Notes under the pieces: generated by a model
The model's input: only the letters and a program-made list of their open reading frames with translations
What the model was told of the DNA's origin: nothing
Databases searched by the model: none
Translations under genes and position numbers: made by a program
Source of the DNA: Pseudomonadota bacterium
GTDB taxonomy: Bacteria; Pseudomonadota; Gammaproteobacteria; Steroidobacterales; Steroidobacteraceae
Assembly (NCBI GenBank): GCA_023423065.1
Contig: JAFAGC010000017.1
Span: 1 to 48,612, forward strand
Direction: 5' to 3'
Length of the DNA stretch: 48,612 bases
Shown here: positions 6,168 through 14,922 of the stretch, one piece after another
Position numbering within the stretch: position 1 is the first letter of the stretch
How the letters are laid out: every line of letters begins with the position of its first letter

Positions 6168-9053
6168 CTAGCCGGCCGTCGCCGGTATGCTCGCGAGCAG
6201 GACCGTCTCCATCTCGAGCGCGTAGCCCGCGATCCGCTCGGCCTGGTCGGAGCCGTTGATGATGCGGCGCGCGCCCAGGTAGTCGGCGCCACCGGCATTG
6301 ATGTACTGGTCGAGACGCTTGCCGGTGAAGTAACCCTTGCGCATTCCGATCGACATGATCCGGTAGGCGATTTCGGGATCCAGCGCCAGGTCGGGATCGA
6401 TCTCCAGCGCATCGCCGCGTCCGAGCTCCCTGCCCATTTTCTGGTAGTTGTATCGCCAGGTGAGCTGCACGTAGCCACGACCGTAATAGCGGTTCTGGCG
6501 CACCAGTCCCGTGGCCGGATCGCGCACCGCTTCCGGCCTTCCATACCTGCGGTCCCTGCCCTTGCCGTATTCCTCGATCGGCTGCCATCGGTTCGCGCAT
6601 TCATGCTTGACCGTCGCGAGCATGTAGGCGGCCCAGCGCGCATCGGTGATCGCGGCATCCGCGGCGAGTCTCTCCAGCAGGGAGACGAGACCGTCGTGCT
6701 GCGCGACGCCGAGCGCGCCGTAACCGAATTGGTAGATTTCGAGCGCCCGCCGCACCTTGAGGTGCTCGAGTTTCACGGTGGTGACGTCGTTGAGGATCAG
6801 GCTGCGCACCCAGTCCGGCGCATCCGTCAGCGGCGGGATCCTGTTCTTCGCGCGCAGCTCGCGGCCGATCACGGTCCACGTGAACGGGCCGACTATTCCG
6901 TCGACGATGATCTCGGCCTGGCTCTGCAGACGGCTCACCGCCCGCTCGGTGTCCAGGTCGAACAGCAAACTACTGTCGAGGGTCGGCGACGGCTCGAGGC
7001 ATCCGTTCAGACAGGACTTCAGCAGCGTCACGAGCGGATGCTTGTTGCCCTCCCGCAGGAACAGCCGCGGCGTATCGTCCGCGGAGCCGGATTCCGACGA
7101 CGTGAGGATCCTGCGTGCCGTGGCCGCGGGCTCGGACTGCGGGCGGGTCGTGTCGTGGAGCTTCAGCAGCAGCTTGGGTTGCGGCAGGAGGAACTTGCTG
7201 TGCCCGCTGGCAAACAACCTCTTCCCCGTTCCTTCGAGGAAGTCGCGCTGCCGGCGCAGCCGGCCGGCATCCAGGACCGACTTGCGGATGACGAATCTCA
7301 CCAGCCCCTTGGGATCGAGAATGGCGGTGGCGCCTCCGTAGAAATCGAAGCCGGGCTTGCCGTCACGAGGCCTGACCTCGCGTCGCTGCGTGACTTCCGC
7401 GATCAGGTCGAACACCACCTGCCCGCTCGGGCCGACGCGCCGCGAGGGTCGCACCGATTCGACGACGGGTAGATGGAGGATGTCTCCCTCGAGCGCGGGA
7501 TCGTCGCGACCCGCGAGCCCGAACTCGTGGCGATAGTCGGGATCCGCGGCGAGCTGTCCGAAGGCGCGCGCCTGGCGCTCGAGTTCTTCCGCGTTCGCCG
7601 CGCGCCCGGGATCTCCCTGGAACTGCAGATGCGCGAAACTCAGCTCCGGCTCGATCGGCAAGGTGCGCATCGGCGTGCGCCACAGCAGCGCTCCCTCCGA
7701 CAACGAGGGCACGTCGCGCGGATAGATGCGATACCGCGCGAACGCATCGACCCACGCCTCGCGATAGCAGTATTCGTCGTGCGGCACCAGGTCGCGGTCG
7801 GCCGTGATGACTGCGCGCAGGAACTCGCCGAAGGTCACGTCGACCGGAGGACAGTAGTCGATCGCGCGGATGCAGATCGTCAGGAACTGCGCCGCGAGCC
7901 GGCAGGCGCGCTCGGTGAGTTGCTGCGCGAGCACGTCGGGAATCTGCCCGGGCGGCAACGTGCCGGTGCCGTTCGTCGCGAGCCGCATCAGCGGCATCGT
8001 CTTGCGGTTGAACACCGTCGTGAAGGCTTCGAAGACCGCGCGCACCAGGATTTCGCCGCGCTGGTGAGGCTCGACGGCGTCTTCGTAGGATCGCTCCGGC
8101 GCGCCCACGGCGCTGCGCAACGCGCCGGTCGCCGTCGTGGCCTGCGCGAACTGCACGGCGATGTTCGTGAGTAGTTTGGCGAAGGGGATCTCGCCGCGCG
8201 AGGCCCGGATCGCCGCGAGCACCACGTCGCGGTACGTGAAGCGCTGGAACACGGCGATGAGGTCGGCGAATCCCTCGTGGAAGGCCAGCACGTCCGGGTT
8301 CGACGGATAGAGGAAATGCGACCGCAGCCCGTCGAGCAGCGCGTGCGACATTTCGTGCACGACGACGTCGTGCGACAGGCAAAGCGAGATCAGGCCGTTG
8401 GGGACGTTTCGGCCCGCCACGGTGTTGCCGGCCTCGAAGGTCCCGAAGCAGATCTCGCCGCGCGCCCGGTCGTAGAACGCGTTCGGCAGCGAGGCGACGC
8501 TCGGCCGGATCCGCAGCCGCGGCGGTCCGTCCGACCGGCGTGCGCCGTCGATGCCCCAGGCGATGTCGCGTCCCAATGCCTGGCGGAACGCGGCATAGGT
8601 CGTCGTGCAGACGGCGTACGCCATCTGCTGCTGGAAGCGTGGATCCTCGGGCGACTGCGGCAGTCCCTGGTTCATGAGGACGGCCGGATCGTCGAGGTCG
8701 ACCGGCTCGATGTTCGACCCCGCCGGATCGCCGGTCATGATCTCGAGCACCGCGCCGCGCGGACCGTGCGGTCCGAGCTCGAGCGGCTCGTACGGCACGT
8801 TGACCACCGAGTGCGCACCGTCGGCGATCGAAGCGGATGGATCGAGCGCGTAGATCCGCAGCGGTCGATAGACCGGGTCGTTCGACTTGCGCTCGTACGC
8901 CGGCGACGTCGCCGCGTGCGCCACGCGTTTGCCGATCAGGAAATCGATGTTCGTCTTCGCCCGACCGCGGCGCAGCGACTCGGGGGTCGCGACGCGCCCG
9001 CCGCGACTCTGGGCCATCGCGGCGTTGGCTTCCGGCGTGCTCGGCTTCGGCAT
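6168..9053 (-). CDS. Multidomain protein: gluzincin metallopeptidase, peptidoglycan-binding domain, GH19-like muramidase/chitinase
   Basis: 961 residues with no signal peptide or membrane helix. Residues 140-450 form a zinc peptidase: VVHEMSHALLDG gives HExxH (H233, E234, H237) and HEGFADLIAVF supplies the third ligand (E260), the gluzincin arrangement. Residues 660-735 resemble a PG_binding_1 domain (VDGIVGPFTWTVIG). Residues 785-955 resemble GH19/lysozyme-like glycosidases: MLATVKHECANRW, then EEYGKG, then RYYGRGYVQLTWRYNYQ and YINAGG; E818 and E827/E828 are candidate catalytic acids. The regions 1-140 and 450-660 are unassigned. It lies 15 nt downstream of the caspase-hydrolase gene in the same direction, so the two are almost certainly co-transcribed. 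Linking a protease to a wall-degrading enzyme without a Sec signal suggests a lytic or contact-delivered effector, or release on lysis. Domain calls are from motifs only. Confidence 0.75.
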   Translation of the reverse strand: MPKPSTPEANAAMAQSRGGRVATPESLRRGRAKTNIDFLIGKRVAHAATSPAYERKSNDPVYRPLRIYALDPSASIADGAHSVVNVPYEPLELGPHGPRGAVLEIMTGDPAGSNIEPVDLDDPAVLMNQGLPQSPEDPRFQQQMAYAVCTTTYAAFRQALGRDIAWGIDGARRSDGPPRLRIRPSVASLPNAFYDRARGEICFGTFEAGNTVAGRNVPNGLISLCLSHDVVVHEMSHALLDGLRSHFLYPSNPDVLAFHEGFADLIAVFQRFTYRDVVLAAIRASRGEIPFAKLLTNIAVQFAQATTATGALRSAVGAPERSYEDAVEPHQRGEILVRAVFEAFTTVFNRKTMPLMRLATNGTGTLPPGQIPDVLAQQLTERACRLAAQFLTICIRAIDYCPPVDVTFGEFLRAVITADRDLVPHDEYCYREAWVDAFARYRIYPRDVPSLSEGALLWRTPMRTLPIEPELSFAHLQFQGDPGRAANAEELERQARAFGQLAADPDYRHEFGLAGRDDPALEGDILHLPVVESVRPSRRVGPSGQVVFDLIAEVTQRREVRPRDGKPGFDFYGGATAILDPKGLVRFVIRKSVLDAGRLRRQRDFLEGTGKRLFASGHSKFLLPQPKLLLKLHDTTRPQSEPAATARRILTSSESGSADDTPRLFLREGNKHPLVTLLKSCLNGCLEPSPTLDSSLLFDLDTERAVSRLQSQAEIIVDGIVGPFTWTVIGRELRAKNRIPPLTDAPDWVRSLILNDVTTVKLEHLKVRRALEIYQFGYGALGVAQHDGLVSLLERLAADAAITDARWAAYMLATVKHECANRWQPIEEYGKGRDRRYGRPEAVRDPATGLVRQNRYYGRGYVQLTWRYNYQKMGRELGRGDALEIDPDLALDPEIAYRIMSIGMRKGYFTGKRLDQYINAGGADYLGARRIINGSDQAERIAGYALEMETVLLASIPATAG

Positions 9054-9068
9054 GCGCCCCGTCCGCCT

Positions 9069-12000
9069 TCAGTCGAGCGCGCGGAACAGCGGCAGGTTCA
9101 ACGCGGCGTCGGGGCAGTCGAGCTGCGGCGTTTGCAGCCGGCTCTCGCCGAAGGCCGCGACGATCTGGTCGTGAAGCATGCGGGGCGTGAAGCGGGAAAG
9201 ATCTCCCTTCAGCAGCGCGGTCGTGAGCCGGGTGAAATCGCCGAGCCCGTTGTGCTCGAGCGCCTTCTCGGTCGACTGGCACGCGGAGAAATTCACCCAG
9301 CGGATGTCGTTGCGGGTCACGAGCGCGCGGCTGCCCGACAAGGTCGCGCGCGTGGCATTGGCCCGGTCGCGGAAACGCTCGTGCGCACGCATCCAGTCTT
9401 CCCAGGATCCGGTCCGCTTGAGGAAGCGGGCATTCGCCTGGTCGTCGCTCGAGCTGTTGCGCCCGAACATGCGCGTGATGGTTCCGGAATGACAGCAGTC
9501 GATGAAGACCGTGAGGCTCACGCCCGCGGGAAGCACGTCGAACAGGTCGCGGATGTCGTCGTCGATGAGGAAGGCGCCATCCTCGAAGTCCACGGGCACG
9601 AAGGCCTGGTCGTTGCGATTGCCGTCGACACCTTCGTCTCCGTCGAGGTCGGGAACCTCGGTGCCGTGCCCCGAGTAGTGGAATACCAGCGTGTCGCCGC
9701 GTTTCGCCGTGACGACGAGCTCGCGCATCGCCGTGACGATGGCCGAGTGAGTGGCCTGCTCGTTGATCAGGGTGCGCGGCGTCTCGAAGCCGGCGGCGAG
9801 CAGCATGTTGGACCATTCGCGCGTGTCGTTCACGCAACCGTTCAATGCGTTCGGGCCCGGATACGCGTCGATACCGACGGACAACGCTCGGCGCGCTCCG
9901 CCGCCGGACTTGCCGCTCGACACGGGTTTCGGTCGCGGCGCGGCGGTGGGTACCGTCGCGGCGCTGGCGAACGCATCGGCGACGGCCGGCCGGGGCGGCG
10001 CGGCTGTCAAACTACCCTGCACGCCGCCCTGCGGGCGCAGCGCGATCGGCGATCCCACGCGCGGGAGGTCGACGCCGTCGAGCCACTCGTCCGAGACGGG
10101 CCAGCCGTCCAGCGAACGCGCGGCGCTCGGCTGGTACGGCACGCGCGCATTCGGCGCGGCCAGCACGTTCGCGGCCACGCTGTTCATGGTCGACACGTCG
10201 TCGTCGAAGCCGCCGTGCGTGGTCGAGGCGCTCGAGGAATTGCCGCCGCCATTCTTCGTGACGGACCACACCACGCGTCCCGCCGCGTTGGGCGCGCCGT
10301 TGAGACCGAACAATGCGGCGACGCTCGGCGTCGCGCGCACCGAGATCTCGAGCCCGAGGACGGGCGTGCGGCGTTTCGTTTCGAGCCCGTGATGGATGAG
10401 ATAGAGCAGCGACTTGCGATACACGCGGATGCAGTGATCGTCCTCCTCGAAGCTCTTCTTCATCGTGTACATGACGGCCTTCTCGACCGCGCCGGTCGCG
10501 CCGACCTCCCTGGTCAGGCGCGCGTCGAAGTCGGCGACCGTGATCGCGGGCGCGAGCAGCTGCAGCGTCTTGAAACGCGGCAGCTTCACTTCCTTCGCCA
10601 TCGGCAGGAACCAGGAATGGAAGATCGATCCGGCGCTGTGTCCGACGGCGTGGAATTCCAGCGGCCGCTGGCCGATCAGCGCCGGGTTGCTCACGAGTTC
10701 ATGCAGTCGTTTGGCCGTGTAACGCGCGCCGCCCTTGTCGCCGCTCGCGAGCTGGGCATTGGTCTTCATCGCGCCCCACACGTGGACGCCACCCAGCGCA
10801 CGCGCGCCCTCCTGCACCAGCGGATCGGTCGTGAAGTCGAACAGGTCGCGCGCGCCGAGTCCCGGGATCTTGCGCGCCACCGATTCGAGGATGCTGCGCA
10901 ACGCATCGAACAGGCCGGTTTCCCAGACGAAGTAGACCGGGTACACGCCATTCTTCTTCCACCAGTCGACGTGTTTGAGCGCGATCCTGAGACCGTCGCG
11001 TTCGCCGATGAGGCCGCCGTGCGCCCAGATCGCGATGCGCAGCGGCTCGCCGGCCGGCAGCGCCGCCGACCACTTCGGGATGTGCTCGCGCACGATCGCG
11101 TCGACGTCGGCTTCGGTGGTCGAGTACTTGCCGCTCTCCTTGAAGAGGCCTTCGCTCAGGTTCACGACGTGCGGACGCAGCGCTTCGAGTTCCTCCGGCG
11201 TCAGCTCCTGCGACTTCTTGTCCCCACCGCGTGCGCCGCCGCTCATCGACGCGATGGTGGTCAACACCTGGTCGCGATAGACGTCGAGGATGCGCGCGAC
11301 TTCGTCGACCGACGGCGTGGCGCCAAAGCCGCGCGCAACCGCCGCCCCGGGCTCGAGCCATGCGAGCAGCTGCGTGCCGACCCGCGGCTCCGCGAAGAAC
11401 TCGGTATGCACGATGCCGTCAGCGGGACCGAACTTGAGGCAGCGCCCGTCGTCGATCGGAAAACCGCCCGCTCCATTGTTCGCGAACACGCCATCGCGCG
11501 GCACGACCAGGTCGTTGGCCGCGTCTTCGAACACCTTGTCCACCGCGGCATCCTTCGCGCGCGTGAGACTGAGGAACGGCGTGCCCGCCTTCGGCTCGTA
11601 GTCCGACGCGATGGCGAAGTGCTCCGGCGTCGTTCCACCGGGCACGTTCATCGCCTTGAGGAACGGTCCGCGCGGATTCATCGCCGCGAGGCCTTCGAGG
11701 TCCGTCAGCAGTCCGTGGCCGACGACCTTGACCACGAGCACCAGCGCATCGAGTATTTTTTTCGCGGCGCCCTGCGGGATGAACTTCGCGATCGTCGTGA
11801 ACCGGTCGATCATCCCGATCATGTGTTCGTCGTCGGCGAGCGCTGTGCCGGCGTTGACCGCGCCGACGAACACGATGCGCCGCACCCTGACGCCGCGCGA
11901 TTCGCCGAGCAACGCGATCTGCCGCGACACGAGTCCGCCGCGGCTGTGGCAGACGATGTCGACCTCGAGATTCATGCCATCCGGCACGTCGCTCAGGAAC

Positions 12001-12797
12001 GCGATGGCGTTCTCGCGCGGATCGGCCGTGAGCGTCGCGTGGTTGAACGCGAACAGCCGGCCGCCGTAACGGTTCGACAGCTCCGCCATGACCTCGCGCG
12101 AAAGCCCGGAAAACGCGCCGCTGGTGCTGAACGTGCCGTGCACGAACAACAACGCGCGTCCCTGCGACACGCGCCGCCAGTCCGCCTCGGTGATGCGCGG
12201 GAAGTTCGGGTCGTCCACCTGGTAGTCGTCGACGCCGAAGGTGCGCGTGAAGGTGGGCCGGTTCTTCGTTTCCCATTTCCGCGCGAAGCCGTGAATGATG
12301 GGCCCGAGCAGCGGATCGACGAGCTTGAACAGGAAGGAATTGATCTTCTTCCCGATGTCCTTGAGCCCGCGCGTCGCGCCGGCGGCGGGCGCCGGGTCGA
12401 GCGGAATCGTGAACTTGACCGAGGCCTTCGCGCCGAGCGCGCGCGACTTGCCCTCTCCTTTGCGAGGGACGTCCGGCAAGATCCACGACACGGCGCCCGA
12501 GGCATCCTCGACCAGCAAGATGCAGGACTCGTCGTCGCCGACCGGCACTTCGAGTGTCGCCGTCGGCGCGGCGGTCGCGAGATCGCGCGTACCCGCGGCG
12601 GGTGGCGGCAGGACCACGACCTTGTCGAGCTCGAGTCCCGCCTCCGCCAGTTCCGCGTCGAAGGAACTTCCGCCGAACGAGCGCGTGGCTCCCGGCTGCT
12701 CGGCCCTGGCGGCGCCCGCCAGGGTTGCGGAATGCAGGACGTAACCGTCACCGAGATCGGTGCGGACTGGATGGCCGGGTAGTTTGGATGTTGCCAT
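9069..12797 (-). CDS. Dual alpha/beta-hydrolase and metacaspase fusion protein
   Basis: 1242 residues, no signal peptide. Hydrolase 1 (about 190-480): LLFVHGTFSTSGAF is an oxyanion loop, IVCHSRGGLVSRQ holds the nucleophile S285, and DGIVHTEFF carries a candidate catalytic His464, resembling lipase/PGAP1-like folds. Hydrolase 2 (about 575-760): IAIWAHGGLIGERDG and FHAVGHSAGSIFHSW with S721. A Pro/Ala/Ser-rich linker (about 850-965) leads to a C14 caspase-like domain (970-1240): RRALSVGIDAYPG, FHYSGHGTEVPD (His1044) and VFIDCCHSGT (Cys1102), the metacaspase His/Cys dyad, with an acidic DGDEGVDGNRND insert typical of the S1 pocket region. Metacaspases cut after Arg/Lys. First gene of a two-gene unit with the metallopeptidase-GH19 gene. 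The architecture is known in outline from bacterial conflict-type proteins; this exact combination is not one I recognise. Confidence 0.8.
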   Translation of the reverse strand: MATSKLPGHPVRTDLGDGYVLHSATLAGAARAEQPGATRSFGGSSFDAELAEAGLELDKVVVLPPPAAGTRDLATAAPTATLEVPVGDDESCILLVEDASGAVSWILPDVPRKGEGKSRALGAKASVKFTIPLDPAPAAGATRGLKDIGKKINSFLFKLVDPLLGPIIHGFARKWETKNRPTFTRTFGVDDYQVDDPNFPRITEADWRRVSQGRALLFVHGTFSTSGAFSGLSREVMAELSNRYGGRLFAFNHATLTADPRENAIAFLSDVPDGMNLEVDIVCHSRGGLVSRQIALLGESRGVRVRRIVFVGAVNAGTALADDEHMIGMIDRFTTIAKFIPQGAAKKILDALVLVVKVVGHGLLTDLEGLAAMNPRGPFLKAMNVPGGTTPEHFAIASDYEPKAGTPFLSLTRAKDAAVDKVFEDAANDLVVPRDGVFANNGAGGFPIDDGRCLKFGPADGIVHTEFFAEPRVGTQLLAWLEPGAAVARGFGATPSVDEVARILDVYRDQVLTTIASMSGGARGGDKKSQELTPEELEALRPHVVNLSEGLFKESGKYSTTEADVDAIVREHIPKWSAALPAGEPLRIAIWAHGGLIGERDGLRIALKHVDWWKKNGVYPVYFVWETGLFDALRSILESVARKIPGLGARDLFDFTTDPLVQEGARALGGVHVWGAMKTNAQLASGDKGGARYTAKRLHELVSNPALIGQRPLEFHAVGHSAGSIFHSWFLPMAKEVKLPRFKTLQLLAPAITVADFDARLTREVGATGAVEKAVMYTMKKSFEEDDHCIRVYRKSLLYLIHHGLETKRRTPVLGLEISVRATPSVAALFGLNGAPNAAGRVVWSVTKNGGGNSSSASTTHGGFDDDVSTMNSVAANVLAAPNARVPYQPSAARSLDGWPVSDEWLDGVDLPRVGSPIALRPQGGVQGSLTAAPPRPAVADAFASAATVPTAAPRPKPVSSGKSGGGARRALSVGIDAYPGPNALNGCVNDTREWSNMLLAAGFETPRTLINEQATHSAIVTAMRELVVTAKRGDTLVFHYSGHGTEVPDLDGDEGVDGNRNDQAFVPVDFEDGAFLIDDDIRDLFDVLPAGVSLTVFIDCCHSGTITRMFGRNSSSDDQANARFLKRTGSWEDWMRAHERFRDRANATRATLSGSRALVTRNDIRWVNFSACQSTEKALEHNGLGDFTRLTTALLKGDLSRFTPRMLHDQIVAAFGESRLQTPQLDCPDAALNLPLFRALD

Positions 12798-13083
12798 GGC
12801 GGCTCCCTGGACGGTGATTCAGGGGGAGTCAGCGCGCGATGGCGCGGACACCGGATCCGCGTCTGCCCGTTTCGCATGGGGCCTGTCCATTCGCGTCATG
12901 TGTCTCCCGAGCGCAATTCTTGTATTCCGTTTATTGCGCGTCCGGCCGTGTATAACACCGGCGATTGACGTTAGCTAGTCGCGCGAAGCGCTCGTGCGGC
13001 GAAACTGTGATGCACGAAAGTAGTTCGTCCGCGAACGGTTTGCTGCACCGTGTCGCGACGCGGCCGTGACGCGCGGGATGCGA
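12798..13083. other. 286-bp intergenic region upstream of the caspase cassette
   Basis: No coding frame supported on either strand. The stretch is locally less GC-rich around 12910-12965, where the minus-strand promoter of the caspase cassette probably lies. I could not fix convincing -35/-10 boxes. The downstream end meets the stop of the DUF3014 gene. Confidence 0.5.
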
Positions 13084-13875
13084 TCAGCGCGCGACGAGCG
13101 CCGCGCGCAGTTCCCTGAGCTTGTCCTTGATCCTGTCGGCGTTCGCGCTGCCCATCCGGATCAGCAGCTTCTGCCCCGCGGACAGCGACTCGAGCTTCGG
13201 GTCCGCGAATTCATAGAGCACGTTGGGTCGTGCGAGGGAGATCGGATCGCGCACGGTCGGTGTCTCGAGCAGGTGATAGATCACCTCGACCAGCCGGTCG
13301 TTGAAGTGCCGCGGCGGATGCCCGAGGTTCTCGTACGATTCCTGGAACAGCGGGTAGTAACGCGCGTATTGCGTCATCAGCTTCTGCGTATCGAGCGAGG
13401 CGATCATCTGGACGAGCGGCTCGTAGCGCTTGTAATTGGCCGGATCGAGCACGGGAGCATCTTCCGTGCCGGAGGCCACGAATTGGCCGGGCACCGGCTT
13501 CAGGGGCCGGATGCGTTCGGCGACCTTCTGTTCCGGCAGGTTGTCGATGGTCACGACCATCTGCCGCACCAGGTTGTCGGTGATGAAGAAGCGTTCCACG
13601 GACGCGGGGCCTACGACTTCGCCTAACGAAGCGCGCAATGCCGGATCGCTGACATCGAGGGGCGGCAGCGCTTCGTCCGAATCGGTCACCGGCGGCGGGT
13701 GACGGGGCGCGGCATCTTCCTCGGGCGGGGGCAGCTGCTCCGGCGCCGCGACGACCGGCGTTTCGGCCTCGGGCGCCGGCCGGTCCGGCCACCAGCGATC
13801 ACGGAAGACGACGGCGGCGATCGCGAGGGCAACCCCGGCCACGGCAATGACGATCCAGCGGATGTTTTCGTTCAT
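13084..13875 (-). CDS. DUF3014 domain-containing membrane-anchored protein
   Basis: 263 residues. One N-terminal transmembrane helix (WIVIAVAGVALAIAAVVF, residues 7-24) is followed by a Pro/Ala/Glu-rich linker (30-65) and a globular periplasmic domain. That domain contains the DUF3014 signatures FFITDNLVRQMVVTIDNLP and YARYYPLFQESYENLG. Function of the family is unknown; members occur widely in Gammaproteobacteria as single-pass periplasmic proteins. It begins 39 nt downstream of the universal stress protein gene in the same direction and is possibly co-transcribed with it. Confidence 0.85.
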   Translation of the reverse strand: MNENIRWIVIAVAGVALAIAAVVFRDRWWPDRPAPEAETPVVAAPEQLPPPEEDAAPRHPPPVTDSDEALPPLDVSDPALRASLGEVVGPASVERFFITDNLVRQMVVTIDNLPEQKVAERIRPLKPVPGQFVASGTEDAPVLDPANYKRYEPLVQMIASLDTQKLMTQYARYYPLFQESYENLGHPPRHFNDRLVEVIYHLLETPTVRDPISLARPNVLYEFADPKLESLSAGQKLLIRMGSANADRIKDKLRELRAALVAR

Positions 13876-13914
13876 GGAAGTCCTGACAAGAATCCCGGCC
13901 AGTCGTTCGATCGA

Positions 13915-14844
13915 TTACTGACCCGGCCCTCGAACCACCAGCGCGTCGCAGGGCAGCGTGGAGAGGATGCTCTTCGCCCCACTACCGAGCAGCGCCTCGA
14001 GGAGCGCGCCCCGGCCATGCGTGCCGAGCACCACGAGGTCGACGCCGTGAAGCTGCGCGAATTCGCGCACGATCTGCCGCGGCGAGCCGGGCTCGACCAG
14101 CGGCACGATCCTTTTGCGATCTTCCGCGGGCAGGAAGATGGAGGAAAGAAAGTCCTCGAGTTCGGCGGCGTGGATCTCGCGGAAATTTTCCGCATGGCGA
14201 TTCGCATCGGGCGCCAGCGCCGGGTACGGCGCCTCGGAAACGTGCAGCAGGTGCAGGGTCTCGGTCGAGAAGAAGCTCAACGCGAGCTGCAGCGCGTATC
14301 CCGACGGACCCGAGAAATCCGTCGTCACGACGATGCGCTCGTAATCCGATCGCACGCGGTTCCTGACGATGAGGATCGGGATCGACAGGCGCCGCAACAA
14401 TTGCTCGACCGTCTTGCCGAGGATCACGGGCCGTCGCGCAAACAAGGCTTCGCGCGCGACCCCCGTGACGACGAGATCGACTTGTTCGGCCACCGCGATC
14501 CGCTCGACGACCTCCGCCGGATCGCCCTCCTCGACCACGATGCGGGCTTTTTCGATGACATCTCCGAGATCGGCGCGCAGACCCTGCAGGATGCGCTGTT
14601 TCATCATGGCCACCGCATCCGGAGGGCGACGCCAGGAGGGCGCGGCCGGCTGGCCGTACGTAAGGGTCGAATCCTGGAAGTCCTCGAAGGCGTGGACGAT
14701 CGTCAATTGCGCGTCGTGACGGCGGGCAACCGCGATCGCGCGTTCGAGTGCGCGGTCGCCGCGGGCACTCAGGTCCGTGGCGAGCAGAACCTTGCGCGGC
14801 GCACCTGTGGGACTGATCCCGGGGTTGCTGGAGGAGTCGGTCAT
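13915..14844 (-). CDS. Universal stress protein with two tandem USP domains
   Basis: 309 residues, UspE-like length. Domain 1 (about 17-165) begins RKVLLATDLSARGDRALERA and ends VVTGVAREALFARR followed by VEQLLRRLSIPILIVRN. Domain 2 (about 170-309) begins RIVVTTDFSGPSGYALQLAL and ends LVVLGTHGRGALLEALLG. The G-x2-G-x9-G(S/T) ATP loop is present only in partial form in each half, so nucleotide binding is uncertain. ATG 14844 is preferred because AGGATC lies just upstream, giving MTDSSSNPG; an upstream in-frame ATG at 14871 is weaker. Typical role is survival under stress or low oxygen. Divergent from the dioxygenase gene. Confidence 0.88.
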   Translation of the reverse strand: MTDSSSNPGISPTGAPRKVLLATDLSARGDRALERAIAVARRHDAQLTIVHAFEDFQDSTLTYGQPAAPSWRRPPDAVAMMKQRILQGLRADLGDVIEKARIVVEEGDPAEVVERIAVAEQVDLVVTGVAREALFARRPVILGKTVEQLLRRLSIPILIVRNRVRSDYERIVVTTDFSGPSGYALQLALSFFSTETLHLLHVSEAPYPALAPDANRHAENFREIHAAELEDFLSSIFLPAEDRKRIVPLVEPGSPRQIVREFAQLHGVDLVVLGTHGRGALLEALLGSGAKSILSTLPCDALVVRGPGQ

Positions 14845-14922
14845 GGCGGATCCTGTGCATTGCATTCTCACCCAGTGTCGGCGGGTCCGACCAGCTTTCT
14901 GTCAGCGCACCAGGAGCAATCC

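Noticed and set aside
8277..12782. A 1.5-kcodon open frame on the plus strand opposite the caspase and metallopeptidase genes
   Set aside because: Its product is Arg/His/Asp-rich low-complexity sequence with no recognisable motif. It is a mirror of high-GC codon bias opposite two genes with clear motifs.
12890..12975. Promoter boxes (TATAAC, TTGACG) on the plus strand
   Set aside because: No plus-strand gene follows, and the spacing is not acceptable. Minus-strand alternatives were equally weak, so no precise promoter is claimed.
13699..14922. N-terminal extension of the DODA dioxygenase frame
   Set aside because: Lies antisense to the DUF3014 and USP genes and lacks family similarity. A good ribosome site sits before ATG 14923.
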